A stretch of DNA of 21,303 nt. Source: Clostridiales bacterium (GTDB lineage: Bacteria; Bacillota; Clostridia; Oscillospirales; CAG-272). A program made the position numbers and the translations under genes. Below, in pieces: positions 1 through 6,574 of this stretch; position 1 is the stretch's first letter; every line of letters begins with the position of its first letter. The DNA lies in the NCBI GenBank assembly GCA_019415985.1, contig DXYE01000042.1, positions 1 to 21,303 of the forward strand, given 5' to 3'. The notes under the pieces were generated by a model. It had not been told where the DNA came from, did no database searches, and saw only the letters and a program-made list of their open reading frames with translations.

Positions 1-347
1 TCCACTCCCTTCCTGCTACCATTCACATAAAGTATTGGCCGTCGGGCTATTATGTAGAGTCTACCTATCAAGATAATTCCCGTTTCCACATGGCAGCAGT
101 CAATAAGGACGGTTTATACAGTACAGTAGAAATTCTATTAATGGATGAACCTCAAACGGTATTACTTGATAACGAATATTCCGATTATTATCGAATATCT
201 TTTGGCTCGAATGATGCCTTATGGACCTGTCACGAATCCGGAAATAACATTCTCACTTGGGCTGACCAAAATGTTCTTTATCAAGTGACCACGGCAGCAT
301 CGCTTAATGAGGCAATATATATTGCCGAAAATATCGAAATGGGATGA
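1..347 (+). CDS. C-terminal part of a DUF4367-like protein (5' end outside window)
   Basis: The reading frame is open from base 3 to a TGA at 345-347, so about 114 residues of the C-terminus are visible and the start lies to the left of the window. The first ATG in the frame is at base 90, but it has no ribosome binding site and open coding sequence runs through it, so it is not taken as the start. The end of the protein, with a W-x-D-x(4)-Y core followed by a Leu-x-Glu-Ala...Ile-Ala-Glu-x-Ile tail, resembles the C-terminus of DUF4367 domains, which are usually extracytoplasmic and often sit behind an anti-sigma-like anchor. That family call is from memory of the pattern and is tentative. No function can be given for the fragment alone. 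Confidence 0.55.
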   Translation, partial: HSLPATIHIKYWPSGYYVESTYQDNSRFHMAAVNKDGLYSTVEILLMDEPQTVLLDNEYSDYYRISFGSNDALWTCHESGNNILTWADQNVLYQVTTAASLNEAIYIAENIEMG

Positions 348-480
348 AATCTTCTAACGGTTGTTCTCTGCAATGCCCTAAACTTCAGAAAACAATATAA
401 TTTTTTCTGTGAAGCTGTAACCTTTTTATTGTATTTACGTATCCAATATGTCTTCCTTTATTTTTCTTGGAGGTTATACA

Positions 481-909
481 ATGAAAAAGTTTATTTGTAT
501 TGTGCTTACCGTCGTCCTCGCACTATCTTGCATGAGCGCTTTTGCCGCTGAGCCGCTTTCTTCTCAGGAAGGTGGAACAACCGCTCAAGAGAGCATTACT
601 CCATTTTGGGTCAACACCCTTTCTATCATCCCTTCCATTTCTGGCAGCGCCGGAACATATTCCTGCTCAATCAATGGTGTTTCCGGGACAACCAAGATTT
701 CTGCTACTTTGGTACTATACGAGAAAGGTTGGCTAGGCGGCTATACAGAGGTAGCGCGCACCAGCCACACCACATATTCCGCTTCATTCTTCAAGTCTGA
801 CTCCTACAGTTTCAGCTCCGGGAAAACTTATAAGTTAGAAGTCAGCGGAACTGTCACGCGAAATGGCTATGCAGAGCCTGTTTCTGCAACTATTGAACAG
901 AAAATATAA
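481..909 (+). CDS. Small secreted protein with signal peptide
   Basis: A protein of 142 residues. Residues 1-22 form a typical Sec signal peptide: Met-Lys-Lys, a hydrophobic core, then an Ala-Phe-Ala-Ala cleavage region. The mature part is about 120 residues, rich in Ser, Thr, Tyr and Gly, with alternating polar and hydrophobic positions suggesting an all-beta fold. It has one cysteine and no membrane anchor. The ATG at 481 is preferred over the in-frame ATG at 448 because TTGGAGG lies at 467-473 with a 7-base spacer and because the signal peptide begins exactly there. A strong terminator follows, so it is probably a single-gene unit or the last gene of one. It resembles small Firmicutes secreted proteins of the DUF6147 kind, but I am not certain of that. 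It shows no QxW motif, unlike the other secreted proteins here. Confidence 0.75.
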   Translation: MKKFICIVLTVVLALSCMSAFAAEPLSSQEGGTTAQESITPFWVNTLSIIPSISGSAGTYSCSINGVSGTTKISATLVLYEKGWLGGYTEVARTSHTTYSASFFKSDSYSFSSGKTYKLEVSGTVTRNGYAEPVSATIEQKI

Positions 910-943
910 TTATTCCCGCATTTAAATCTTTCGAGGAAGACAG

Positions 944-981
944 CAGCGGCATTGGTAAATATACCAATGCCGCTGTTTTTT
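944..981 (+). terminator. Strong intrinsic terminator
   Basis: A perfect 14-bp stem (CAGCGGCATTGGTA at 944-957 pairing with 962-975) with an AATA tetraloop is followed at once by six T residues (976-981). It lies 35 bases after the secreted-protein stop codon and should separate that gene from everything downstream. Confidence 0.92.
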
Positions 982-1069
982 ACTTCACATTGTTCTTCGT
1001 CCATGTTACAATCATTAGAAACATATCTATATCTTATAGCTTCATTTTTTGCTTGATTGAATACGCCGT

Positions 1070-1435
1070 CTGAAACGATTCACTTCGGCCGCCCGGATGG
1101 TGCATGCAGACCGGCAAAATGGTGCATCGCCACCGTGATCATGGTGCAATGTCAACGCAGCCGTTAAAATGAATTTAGCATCGCAAGATGCGAATTCATT
1201 TTAGGAGGTCATACCAGGGTCAATCACAAAGAGATCCTTGATGTGTGAGTGACCGCGAAACGCTTCTATGCGGGGAACACTTTGAAAAGCGTTCCCCCCG
1301 CTCCCCCTCGAAACCCGCTCCATTCCTGCAGAATGGTTGCACCGTCCTGGCGGAAACAATACACAATTCCTGCGGCAGAGATGCACCATCATCTGCGGTC
1401 AAGCTGCACTTTTTGGCCGGCATACGCACTTGATG
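1070..1435. mobile_element. Internally deleted IS21-family-like remnant (MITE-like)
   Basis: This stretch of more than 300 bases has no credible gene. The left side carries three direct copies of ATGGTGCA at 1097, 1119 and 1141, exactly 22 bp apart. The right side carries the same motif inverted: TGCACCGT at 1339, a weak copy near 1360, TGCACCAT at 1382 and TGCACTTT at 1405, at 21-23 bp steps. Blocks CCGGCAAAATGGTGCA (left) and TGCACTTTTTGGCCGG (right) mirror each other. Multiple spaced terminal repeats in opposite orientation are a known feature of IS21-family ends. Inside, AGGAGG at 1203-1208 precedes, after 7 bases, an AGG codon followed by codons for Val-Asn-His-Lys-Glu-Ile-Leu, which resembles an IstA start whose ATG has become AGG; the frame stops at 1246. 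The transposase genes would then be deleted. Exact ends and target duplication could not be fixed. Confidence 0.5.
1166..1202. repeat. Inverted repeat inside the IS21-like remnant
   Basis: AAAATGAATT (1166-1175) pairs with AATTCATTTT (1193-1202), and inside it GCATC (1178-1182) pairs with GATGC (1187-1191) around a GCAA loop. Only small bulges interrupt the stem. It lies directly before the AGGAGG at 1203-1208. It may be a leader hairpin of the ancestral transposase gene; this is inference. Confidence 0.6.
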
Positions 1436-1480
1436 TAACTATTCTATTTTTATCACGTATACAAAGTATTCTATGGTGAA

Positions 1481-1502
1481 TCGCAATTTTGCTAAATTGC
1501 GA
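1481..1502 (+). promoter_or_regulatory. Leader hairpin abutting the response-regulator ribosome binding site
   Basis: TCGCAATTT (1481-1489) pairs perfectly with AAATTGCGA (1494-1502) around a TGCT loop. The GAGAGGAG ribosome binding site (1503-1510) begins on the next base. There is no T-run after it, so it is not a terminator. It could stabilise the mRNA 5' end or influence translation; no function is demonstrated. Confidence 0.55.
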
Positions 1503-1518
1503 GAGAGGAGACTTCGTA

Positions 1519-2235
1519 ATGTATCAAATTGCTATTTGTGATGACGAAAAAATTTTTACTGATAAGTTGGCTCATATGATAAAACAGTATTCCAATGCTC
1601 ATCACCATGTCATTGATCTACACCTTTTTCAACAGGCGGCCGACTTCATACAAAGTTCTCTGGAGTCTTACGATATCGTTTTTCTTGATGTCCGCTTTGG
1701 TGAAATTAGCGGGATTGAGGTTGCCAAAGCCCTGAGAGCAAAAAACGAGAATGCAATTTTGATTTTTGTATCCGCTTTCATAGAATATGCTATCATGGGT
1801 TATTCTGTACATGCATCGGCATATCTTCTCAAAAGTGACTTGGATGGAACTTTTGAAAGTTGCATGGATGAGATCTTCCCACAAATTGGCTCTAAGGAGA
1901 TTTCAGTCCGTGTGCCATATGAACATGTAAATGTTGACATCCCTTGTAAATCTATCATCTACATGGAAAGCTATAAACGTCAAATTCAAATACATACGTC
2001 CCTTCCACGCTATCCTTCCATTCTTTACTACGCGAAGTTATCCGACATGATAGAGACTCTTGCACCCCATGGATTTCTTCGAATACACAAAAGCTATTTA
2101 ATCAATCTTTCTCGCTGTCGAAGGATCCAAAACCGACTGGCCTACATGGACAACAGTACTGAACTGCCATGCAGCAGACAAAACTATACTGATATCGTAC
2201 AAAAATTTCTTCAGTGGAAGGAGCGGGAAATATAA
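1519..2235 (+). CDS. LytTR-family response regulator (AgrA-like)
   Basis: A protein of 238 residues with two domains. Residues 1-120 form a receiver domain: the acidic pair Asp8-Asp9, the phospho-acceptor Asp57 in Val-Phe-Leu-Asp-Val, Ser85 at the switch position and Lys105 in Leu-Leu-Lys-Ser. Residues about 130-232 form a LytTR DNA-binding domain, with the typical FLRIHKSYLINL block at about 186-197. It should be phosphorylated by the histidine kinase encoded next and bind pairs of direct repeats. Candidate sites lie at 3529-3557, upstream of agrB. The start at 1519 is chosen because GAGAGGAG lies 8 bases upstream and the receiver domain begins at once; the in-frame ATG at 1489 would add ten unlikely residues. 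The kinase start overlaps its stop codon, so the two are translationally coupled. Confidence 0.93.
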   Translation: MYQIAICDDEKIFTDKLAHMIKQYSNAHHHVIDLHLFQQAADFIQSSLESYDIVFLDVRFGEISGIEVAKALRAKNENAILIFVSAFIEYAIMGYSVHASAYLLKSDLDGTFESCMDEIFPQIGSKEISVRVPYEHVNVDIPCKSIIYMESYKRQIQIHTSLPRYPSILYYAKLSDMIETLAPHGFLRIHKSYLINLSRCRRIQNRLAYMDNSTELPCSRQNYTDIVQKFLQWKEREI

Positions 2236-3524
2236 TGGAACATCTAATGGAGATAATGACTACTGGCACAGAAACATTCTGTATTGTACTTTTACTCAAT
2301 ACATTTTTCGAACGAAAGTATACATCATACAGATTTTTCTTTCCGCTCTCAGCTGCCTTTCTCTTCTACCTTTGGCTGCCCTTAAACACGATACTCGCCA
2401 CCTCATTCGTCACAAAACTTTTTATATCCATCCTCATCTGGCTTGTCTTTTCTCAAATATTTTATACTGGAGCACTTCCTTTTCATCTCTTTCTCTTATG
2501 TTCCTTTTTTATCATACTTTCCGGACTTGATTACTTTACGCTCCTGGGGATTTCATATATCTTTTCTTTCTCGTTTTCCGATGCTCTTTCCAATTCCGCA
2601 CTTTACATCCTCGGTGCTTTCGTCTCTCGTACTCTGCTACTTCTATTCTCCATTATTATCTACCGACTTTTCAAAGCTAAAACATCTATGATTCTGAGTT
2701 CGAGCACTTGGATTGCGCTCTTACTGTTTCCTGTATTTTCAATCCTCTTATTTGGCGTAACCATTGAAATTGCAATGGCACAAAATAAAATCAGTTTCAA
2801 CCTAATCCTCAGCGGCATAGGTTTACTGCTTTTTAATATCTCACTATTTCTTTTACTTGGCAAGCTGGAATACAGTACCAACCTACAGCAAAAAAATATT
2901 GCTCTCCAACATGAAATTGATCAGAACATGAAGTCCACAAATGCGCTCCAAGCCATCTTTAATGAGCAACGTGCACTGACACACGATTTCAATAACCACA
3001 TTACAACACTATATATGCTTCTTAAAGCGGAGCATTACGAAAAAGCTACAGAATATGTAAAAGTGTTGTCCCAGAACCTACCGGAAAACACTCGTGTTGT
3101 CAGCACAAACCACCCCATTCTCGATACCATTCTCAATCAGAAATATACACAGGCCAAACTTCAAAACACATCAATGCGCTTCACTGTAAACGATTTATCT
3201 TCTTTCCCAATGAAAGACGAAGATGTTGTCACACTCTTAGGGAATCTTCTTGACAATGCACTCGAAGCCTGTCGAAAACTTCCCGATTCATCATATATCA
3301 ATGTAAAAATACTAAAAAAAGAGGGGGACTTTTTGCTCTCTGTCGAGAACTCATCTTTGCCAGTAAAAATTTCCGAAAATAATTACGTACCAACCGATAA
3401 AGCTGAGCCACGTTTACATGGTTTCGGTCTTCAAAATATTGCCCATATCATGCAAAAGTATGGGTATGAATATACACTTTTTTACCACGACGCACGATTT
3501 CATTTTGTCTCAATTCTGTCATAA
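2235..3524 (+). CDS. Sensor histidine kinase, AgrC-like (GHKL ATPase)
   Basis: A protein of 429 residues. Roughly residues 10-210 hold about six or seven hydrophobic membrane segments, the usual peptide-sensing part of AgrC-type kinases. A coiled-coil-like linker (about 211-245) leads to the phospho-acceptor block with His250 in Leu-Thr-His-Asp-Phe-Asn-Asn-His. The ATP-binding domain shows the N box (Asn337-Leu-Leu-Asp-Asn341-Ala-Leu-Glu-Ala) and a G box (Gly-Phe-Gly-Leu-Gln-Asn, 396-401). The expected ligand is the AgrD-derived peptide. The ATG at 2235 overlaps the regulator stop (TAATG) and has GAAGGAG at 2217-2223; the longer start at 2214 would lie inside the regulator gene and is less likely. 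Only 89 bases separate it from agrB. Confidence 0.92.
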   Translation: MEHLMEIMTTGTETFCIVLLLNTFFERKYTSYRFFFPLSAAFLFYLWLPLNTILATSFVTKLFISILIWLVFSQIFYTGALPFHLFLLCSFFIILSGLDYFTLLGISYIFSFSFSDALSNSALYILGAFVSRTLLLLFSIIIYRLFKAKTSMILSSSTWIALLLFPVFSILLFGVTIEIAMAQNKISFNLILSGIGLLLFNISLFLLLGKLEYSTNLQQKNIALQHEIDQNMKSTNALQAIFNEQRALTHDFNNHITTLYMLLKAEHYEKATEYVKVLSQNLPENTRVVSTNHPILDTILNQKYTQAKLQNTSMRFTVNDLSSFPMKDEDVVTLLGNLLDNALEACRKLPDSSYINVKILKKEGDFLLSVENSSLPVKISENNYVPTDKAEPRLHGFGLQNIAHIMQKYGYEYTLFYHDARFHFVSILS

Positions 3525-3528
3525 AAGT

Positions 3529-3557
3529 GCAGTTGGGAACATTTTTTGACAGTTGGG
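3529..3557 (+). promoter_or_regulatory. Candidate LytTR (AgrA-type) binding site, two direct repeats
   Basis: CAGTTGGGAAC occurs at 3530-3540 and again at 3550-3560, exactly 20 bp apart, so both copies face the same side of the helix. AgrA-type LytTR regulators bind 9-bp direct repeats of the ACAGTTAAG kind about two helical turns apart, and ACAGTTGGG (3549-3557) fits that pattern. The pair ends 10 bp before the -35 element of the first agrB. It is absent upstream of the second agrB. Confidence 0.7.
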
Positions 3558-3567
3558 AACAAATCCA

Positions 3568-3596
3568 TTGTGAAAGAATTGTGAAAATGCTATTTT
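3568..3596 (+). promoter_or_regulatory. Promoter of the first agrBD cassette
   Basis: TTGTGA (3568-3573), a 17-bp spacer and TATTTT (3591-3596), preceded by TG as an extended -10. Its position just after the LytTR repeats fits an activated promoter. The same sequence recurs upstream of the second cassette. The predicted transcript start falls only a few bases before the ribosome binding site, which is a caution. Confidence 0.5.
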
Positions 3597-3613
3597 AAGC
3601 TTAAAGGAGGAGG

Positions 3614-4204
3614 ATGTTATTGCTCCTGTCCTACTGCGAGAGGCTCACAGATTTTTTCATCAGCCAATGTGGCCTTCCGGAAACAAGAAGGTCTTGGTAC
3701 ATTTACGCATTACAAACTCGCATTTCTATGTTTCTTTCCACTGCCGGTATGATGTTGCTTGGCTGCCTTGTTGCCACGCCATACCAAGTGATCTGTTTTC
3801 TTGTAGGAATTTTATCTTTGCGCAGACGTCTCGGTGGCTATCACGCGAAGACGCCGCTGCGATGCTTATTCTTGTCGATTGGTGTATCCATTCTCTGTTT
3901 GAGCATTGTAAACAGCCTTGTTCAGTATAGTCTTTCAATTCTTATTTGGATTTTATTCATCAGTCTCTCTTTTGCTGTTTTCAATTCATCTCCTTATAGC
4001 CATCCAAACTGCCCGCTTACTCCTGATGAACTTGCTGTTTCCTGGATAAAAGCGAAGCATATTCTTATATGGAATCTGCTTTTGATTTTGTTGCTTCAAA
4101 TCTTTTTTGCACATTCAAACTGCGCGCTTTATTGTGAAATGGGAATCATAGCGGCCGCTATTTCCTTTTTTGTATCGAAATTCAAGGAGGTAAAATCATC
4201 ATGA
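3614..4204 (+). CDS. agrB: AgrB-family peptide protease/exporter, copy 1
   Basis: A protein of 196 residues with about four to six membrane segments. The AgrB signature Arg-Arg-Arg-Leu-Gly-Gly-Tyr-His77 followed by Cys84 gives the His/Cys pair of this membrane cysteine endopeptidase family. AgrB cuts the C-terminal tail of AgrD and joins the remaining C-terminus to a side chain to form a ring. The stop overlaps the agrD start (ATGA), so the two are coupled. Start choice is uncertain: ATG 3614 is only 3 bases from GGAGG (3606-3610), whereas TTG 3620 is 9 bases away and would give 194 residues; the second copy preserves both. A second, nearly identical gene lies at 6575. The N-terminal 40 residues, which in S. 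aureus contribute to AgrD recognition, differ between copies at residues such as 2, 7, 12, 27 and 32. Confidence 0.95.
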   Translation: MLLLLSYCERLTDFFISQCGLPETRRSWYIYALQTRISMFLSTAGMMLLGCLVATPYQVICFLVGILSLRRRLGGYHAKTPLRCLFLSIGVSILCLSIVNSLVQYSLSILIWILFISLSFAVFNSSPYSHPNCPLTPDELAVSWIKAKHILIWNLLLILLLQIFFAHSNCALYCEMGIIAAAISFFVSKFKEVKSS

Positions 4205-4353
4205 ACAAAATCGCAACTTTTCTTTCTGAAAAACTGGCTGGCAAACTGGACGACCTTGCTCGTCGCGATATGCGCGAGTGGCCCCCTACGAGCGTTCCCA
4301 TCTACTACCAGCCGCAGCGCCCTCAGCGGAAAGCTGATAATACGGACAAATAA
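4201..4353 (+). CDS. agrD: AgrD-type autoinducer precursor with Ser in place of ring Cys, copy 1
   Basis: A 50-residue peptide, with AAGGAGG at 4184-4190 and a start overlapping the agrB stop. Residues 1-21 form an amphipathic helix-like leader (MNKIATFLSEKLAGKLDDLA), as AgrD precursors have. The core is Thr30-Ser31-Val-Pro-Ile-Tyr-Tyr-Gln-Pro-Gln-Arg-Pro. Clostridial AgrD peptides usually show Cys, four or five mostly hydrophobic residues, then x-Pro-x-x-Pro; aligned that way, Ser31 sits at the ring cysteine. There is no cysteine in the whole peptide. A serine lactone, known from the Staphylococcus intermedius group signal, is the likely product. The tail is basic (Gln-Arg-Pro-Gln-Arg-Lys) rather than the usual acidic one. 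Identity as AgrD rests mainly on position, length and leader. Confidence 0.85.
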   Translation: MNKIATFLSEKLAGKLDDLARRDMREWPPTSVPIYYQPQRPQRKADNTDK

Positions 4354-4378
4354 AGTCTTTCACCCACTCTTAGTGAAT

Positions 4379-4403
4379 TCAGTATCGGCGCGCGCGATAC
4401 TGA
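4379..4403 (+). promoter_or_regulatory. Hairpin downstream of agrD, copy 1
   Basis: TCAGTATCG (4379-4387) pairs with CGATACTGA (4395-4403) around a GCGCGCG loop. There is no T-run, so termination is unlikely. The equivalent hairpin after the second agrD keeps the stem, and its outermost pair has switched from T-A to A-T. Confidence 0.55.
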
Positions 4404-4420
4404 TTCGATACGTCCGAACC

Positions 4421-4516
4421 AAATTTGAAATGTACAGGAGATGTGCTCTGGGGGCGCAGGTTTTTTGGAATCCATATGATACAGGTGACATTGATCAGTT
4501 CTGGTACAATGCCTGA
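4421..4516 (+). pseudogene. Remnant of a ricin-type secreted protein (C-terminal end only)
   Basis: The frame ending with TGA at 4514-4516 encodes, over its last 30 residues, a Gly-Ala-Gln-Val-Phe-Trp...Asp-Gln-Phe-Trp pattern. This matches the C-terminal repeat of the complete ricin-type gene at 13887 (Gly-Ala-Pro-Val-Leu-Trp...Asn-Gln-Leu-Trp). Upstream the frame runs into agrD in a different frame and has no signal peptide or start, so only the 3' end of a fourth paralogue survives. It sits between agrD and the intact paralogue at 4641, the same place that the secreted gene occupies after the second agrD. Confidence 0.6.
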
Positions 4517-4640
4517 CTGGTTGTTGACAATCACCTAGAGAAATTTAACAGACTTAGAATCCAATGCGGTTCTCCGACTCTTTAAAATAGAAGATTCTGT
4601 TTTTCTAAATGGAAATACAACAAAAAGGAGTTTTGCTGTT

Positions 4641-5150
4641 ATGAAAAAAAAGATTTTTGCTACCATGCTCTGCATTATTTTAATAATAGCAATAGCTGTT
4701 CCCTGTTTTGCCGATAGTGGGACCTATAATCAGTCCTTTTATTATAAAGCATGGAATGGTTCTGGCGGGTACATGAATGTTTATTCAACATCCGGACCTT
4801 ATTCTGGTGCACCAATCAAAACTTGGGCAACAAATGCTGAACCAGATCAAATTTGGGATAGGTACAATCATGTAGGGCCTTACTACTTTACTTTACGTGC
4901 ACGTGCCAATAATGCCTATGCTATAAATCGCAGTTCCACTAACGGTTATACTATTCTTTGGCCCATCGACACAGGATACAATGATTCCTTGTTTTACGAT
5001 CCTGTGTCGCAACCAGAGTACCTTGCTGCATACCCCGAGACTGGATATCTTCTTGCTGCGAGCTCTGCTCAAAGCGGTGCGCAAATTTATTTTGGTGCGA
5101 ACCAAGGATTAAATGCCAGTTGGGTAGTTCGTGTTGCACCTAGTAAATAG
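4641..5150 (+). CDS. Secreted ricin-type (QxW) beta-trefoil-like protein 1
   Basis: A protein of 169 residues with a signal peptide of about 24 residues ending Cys-Phe-Ala. The mature part shows one clear QxW repeat of the ricin-B lectin type: Met-Asn-Val-Tyr...Gly-Ala-Pro-Ile-Lys-Thr-Trp, then Asp-Gln-Ile-Trp (69-72). A second, weaker copy near the C-terminus (Gly-Ala-Gln-Ile-Tyr-Phe...Ala-Ser-Trp, 146-161) has lost the glutamine. Ricin-type folds often bind sugars, but the family also serves as a general scaffold, so binding is not proven. AAAAAGGAG lies at 4622-4630, 10 bases before the ATG. It follows agrBD and precedes a lipoprotein gene from which a GC-rich hairpin separates it. Diverged paralogues lie at 7404 and 13887. 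Confidence 0.82.
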   Translation: MKKKIFATMLCIILIIAIAVPCFADSGTYNQSFYYKAWNGSGGYMNVYSTSGPYSGAPIKTWATNAEPDQIWDRYNHVGPYYFTLRARANNAYAINRSSTNGYTILWPIDTGYNDSLFYDPVSQPEYLAAYPETGYLLAASSAQSGAQIYFGANQGLNASWVVRVAPSK

Positions 5151-5162
5151 TATTGACTTGTT

Positions 5163-5201
5163 GGGTAGGGGGGAAGAAAAAATTCCCCTACCCTCTCTTT
5201 T
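5163..5201 (+). terminator. Intrinsic terminator or attenuator between secreted and lipoprotein genes
   Basis: GGGTAGGGG (5163-5171) pairs with CCCCTACCC (5185-5193), followed by a T-rich tract (TCTCTTTT). It lies between the secreted-protein stop and the lipoprotein ribosome binding site. With no obvious promoter after it, it probably lets only part of transcription through to the lipoprotein gene. Confidence 0.65.
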
Positions 5202-5212
5202 GAGGAGGCTTT

Positions 5213-6505
5213 ATGCAAAAACAACAATGTTTGATAATTTTAACTCTAATCGCTATGGTAATAACACTTTTTACTAGTTGTCGTACCCCTACATCGTCTT
5301 TCTCACATTCTTTTTCTGCTCCTAACGACGGAACCGGCGGTCTTTCTGACCAAAACAACAAAAGTGCTACTGAAATTACTTTCCAACTTAAATTAGCGGG
5401 AAGCCCTGCTGGGGCTGGTCCATATGTTTCGTCTGGAAAAGGTTTTTATCAACTCGACTATACCGCTGAAGGCCAAGCCAATATTTTATACTCTGATTAT
5501 ACTTCATTACAACAAGTCTATTTATGCAATCGTCCTGAGTGTTTACATAACAATGATACATGCAATAGTTTTGTGGATGTTAGCGATCAAATTTTGCCAG
5601 GTCTTGTATATTGCAATTCGTATTTACTTTTAGTTACTCCGACAGCAGGTAAAAATACTTTAGCGAACATTCAAAAGATATCTGAAGATGGAAGTCAAAG
5701 AATTCTTTTAACTGAATTTCCTGCAAACGAAAGACTATTAGGAGCAATTTATGCTGACAGCTTTCAATTGGTCACAACCAGAGAGACAGCAATAAATGCC
5801 AATACAATAGAGCGAGATATTATTTCAATTAATTTAGAAACCGGCACAATTAAAACTCTACTACAGCTGGACAATAATTCAAGTTCTATTTGCGGAGCCT
5901 TTGAAAGCAATTTGATTATAAAAGCAATCAGCGCCAATAACAGAGATTGTTCATTGCTTAAGATTGATCTCTCGAATCCAACCAATTCTTTTACAATAAA
6001 AAACTGGAAAATTCCAGAGTGTTTCGAAAATATTACAGATACTGATTTATTTTTGTATAATACAAGTGACAATTCATTTTTGCGCAGAGATCTAAAAAGC
6101 GGGCAAGAATGGATTGTTAATTTTAATGCACAAGTTGACAATTTAGGTCTTTTTCATCTGGTTGGAGGCACATTTGATCATCAATTACTATTTGATTTGA
6201 CAACACCAGAAACAAAAAGCTCTGCGGCTCTAGTTGATCGATATATCATTAACTTTGAAAACAGCAGTATTGACAAGATATCCCTACTTGACAATCGTAA
6301 TCGACCAATTTCAATTGTTGCCGAATTTGACGACTCTCTAATCTGCATCATTGGATATTCGGAGCGTCACGTAATGATATCTGATCCAGCTGATTCAAAC
6401 AACCTAATAGCGGCTGTATCTTACACACCTCAATTAGCCCGAATTTCAAAAAATGATTATCTTAAATCTAATCCTAACTTTGACTTGTTTGCAACAACTG
6501 CGTAA
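5213..6505 (+). CDS. Lipoprotein with C-x4-C-x-H-x4-C motif, paralogue 1
   Basis: A protein of 430 residues. The N-terminus is a lipoprotein signal with a hydrophobic core and lipobox Phe-Thr-Ser-Cys23, so it is probably anchored on the outer face of the membrane. After a Ser/Asn-rich linker comes Tyr-Leu-Cys105-Asn-Arg-Pro-Glu-Cys110-Leu-His112-Asn-Asn-Asp-Thr-Cys117, identical in spacing to the paralogues at 8043 and 12531. Three Cys and one His suggest a metal site or structural disulphides. The rest has repeated short strands with aromatic and Gly turns, consistent with a beta-propeller-like fold; that is inference. GGAGG lies 4 bases before the ATG. It belongs to a lipoprotein type common in gut Clostridia whose function I do not know. 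Confidence 0.82.
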   Translation: MQKQQCLIILTLIAMVITLFTSCRTPTSSFSHSFSAPNDGTGGLSDQNNKSATEITFQLKLAGSPAGAGPYVSSGKGFYQLDYTAEGQANILYSDYTSLQQVYLCNRPECLHNNDTCNSFVDVSDQILPGLVYCNSYLLLVTPTAGKNTLANIQKISEDGSQRILLTEFPANERLLGAIYADSFQLVTTRETAINANTIERDIISINLETGTIKTLLQLDNNSSSICGAFESNLIIKAISANNRDCSLLKIDLSNPTNSFTIKNWKIPECFENITDTDLFLYNTSDNSFLRRDLKSGQEWIVNFNAQVDNLGLFHLVGGTFDHQLLFDLTTPETKSSAALVDRYIINFENSSIDKISLLDNRNRPISIVAEFDDSLICIIGYSERHVMISDPADSNNLIAAVSYTPQLARISKNDYLKSNPNFDLFATTA

Positions 6506-6528
6506 AAGGAGCGATCAATACAAATCTA

Positions 6529-6557
6529 TTGTGAAAGAATTGTGAAAATGCTATTTT
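6529..6557 (+). promoter_or_regulatory. Promoter of the second agrBD cassette
   Basis: TTGTGA (6529-6534), 17-bp spacer, TATTTT (6552-6557) with extended TG, the same as upstream of the first cassette. There are no CAGTTGGG repeats next to it; the preceding bases are the end of the lipoprotein gene. Regulation may therefore differ, or depend on transcription from upstream. Confidence 0.45.
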
Positions 6558-6574
6558 GAGCTTAAAGGAGGGGG

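Larger units (their letters stand above)
3559..4410 (+). repeat. Duplicated agrBD cassette, copy A
   Basis: About 850 bp here match 6520-7371 at a constant offset of 2961 bases. Similarity begins right after the LytTR repeats and fades about 55 bases beyond agrD. The first 130 coding bases carry most of the differences; from about codon 33 of agrB to agrD codon 28 the copies look identical, suggesting recent duplication or gene conversion. Confidence 0.93.

Noticed and set aside
448..480. Upstream ATG at 448 for the first secreted protein
   Set aside because: The ATG at 481 has TTGGAGG 7 bases upstream and gives a standard signal peptide; the longer form puts extra residues before it.
1201..1479. 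Short open frames of 60-76 codons on both strands in the gap before the regulator
   Set aside because: They overlap one another in the IS21-like remnant, lack a coherent domain, and are better explained as transposon debris.
2214..2234. Upstream ATG at 2214 for the histidine kinase
   Set aside because: It lies inside the regulator gene; the ATG at 2235 overlaps the stop codon (TAATG) and has a purine-rich site before it.
4201..4353. Possibility that the short peptide is a lanthipeptide or other modified bacteriocin
   Set aside because: There is no cysteine, no modification enzyme nearby, and the overlap with agrB plus the amphipathic leader fit AgrD better.
4256..4420. First part of an 86-codon frame after agrD
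   Set aside because: It begins inside agrD in another frame and has no signal peptide; only the last 30 codons resemble a protein family, so only those are kept as a pseudogene.
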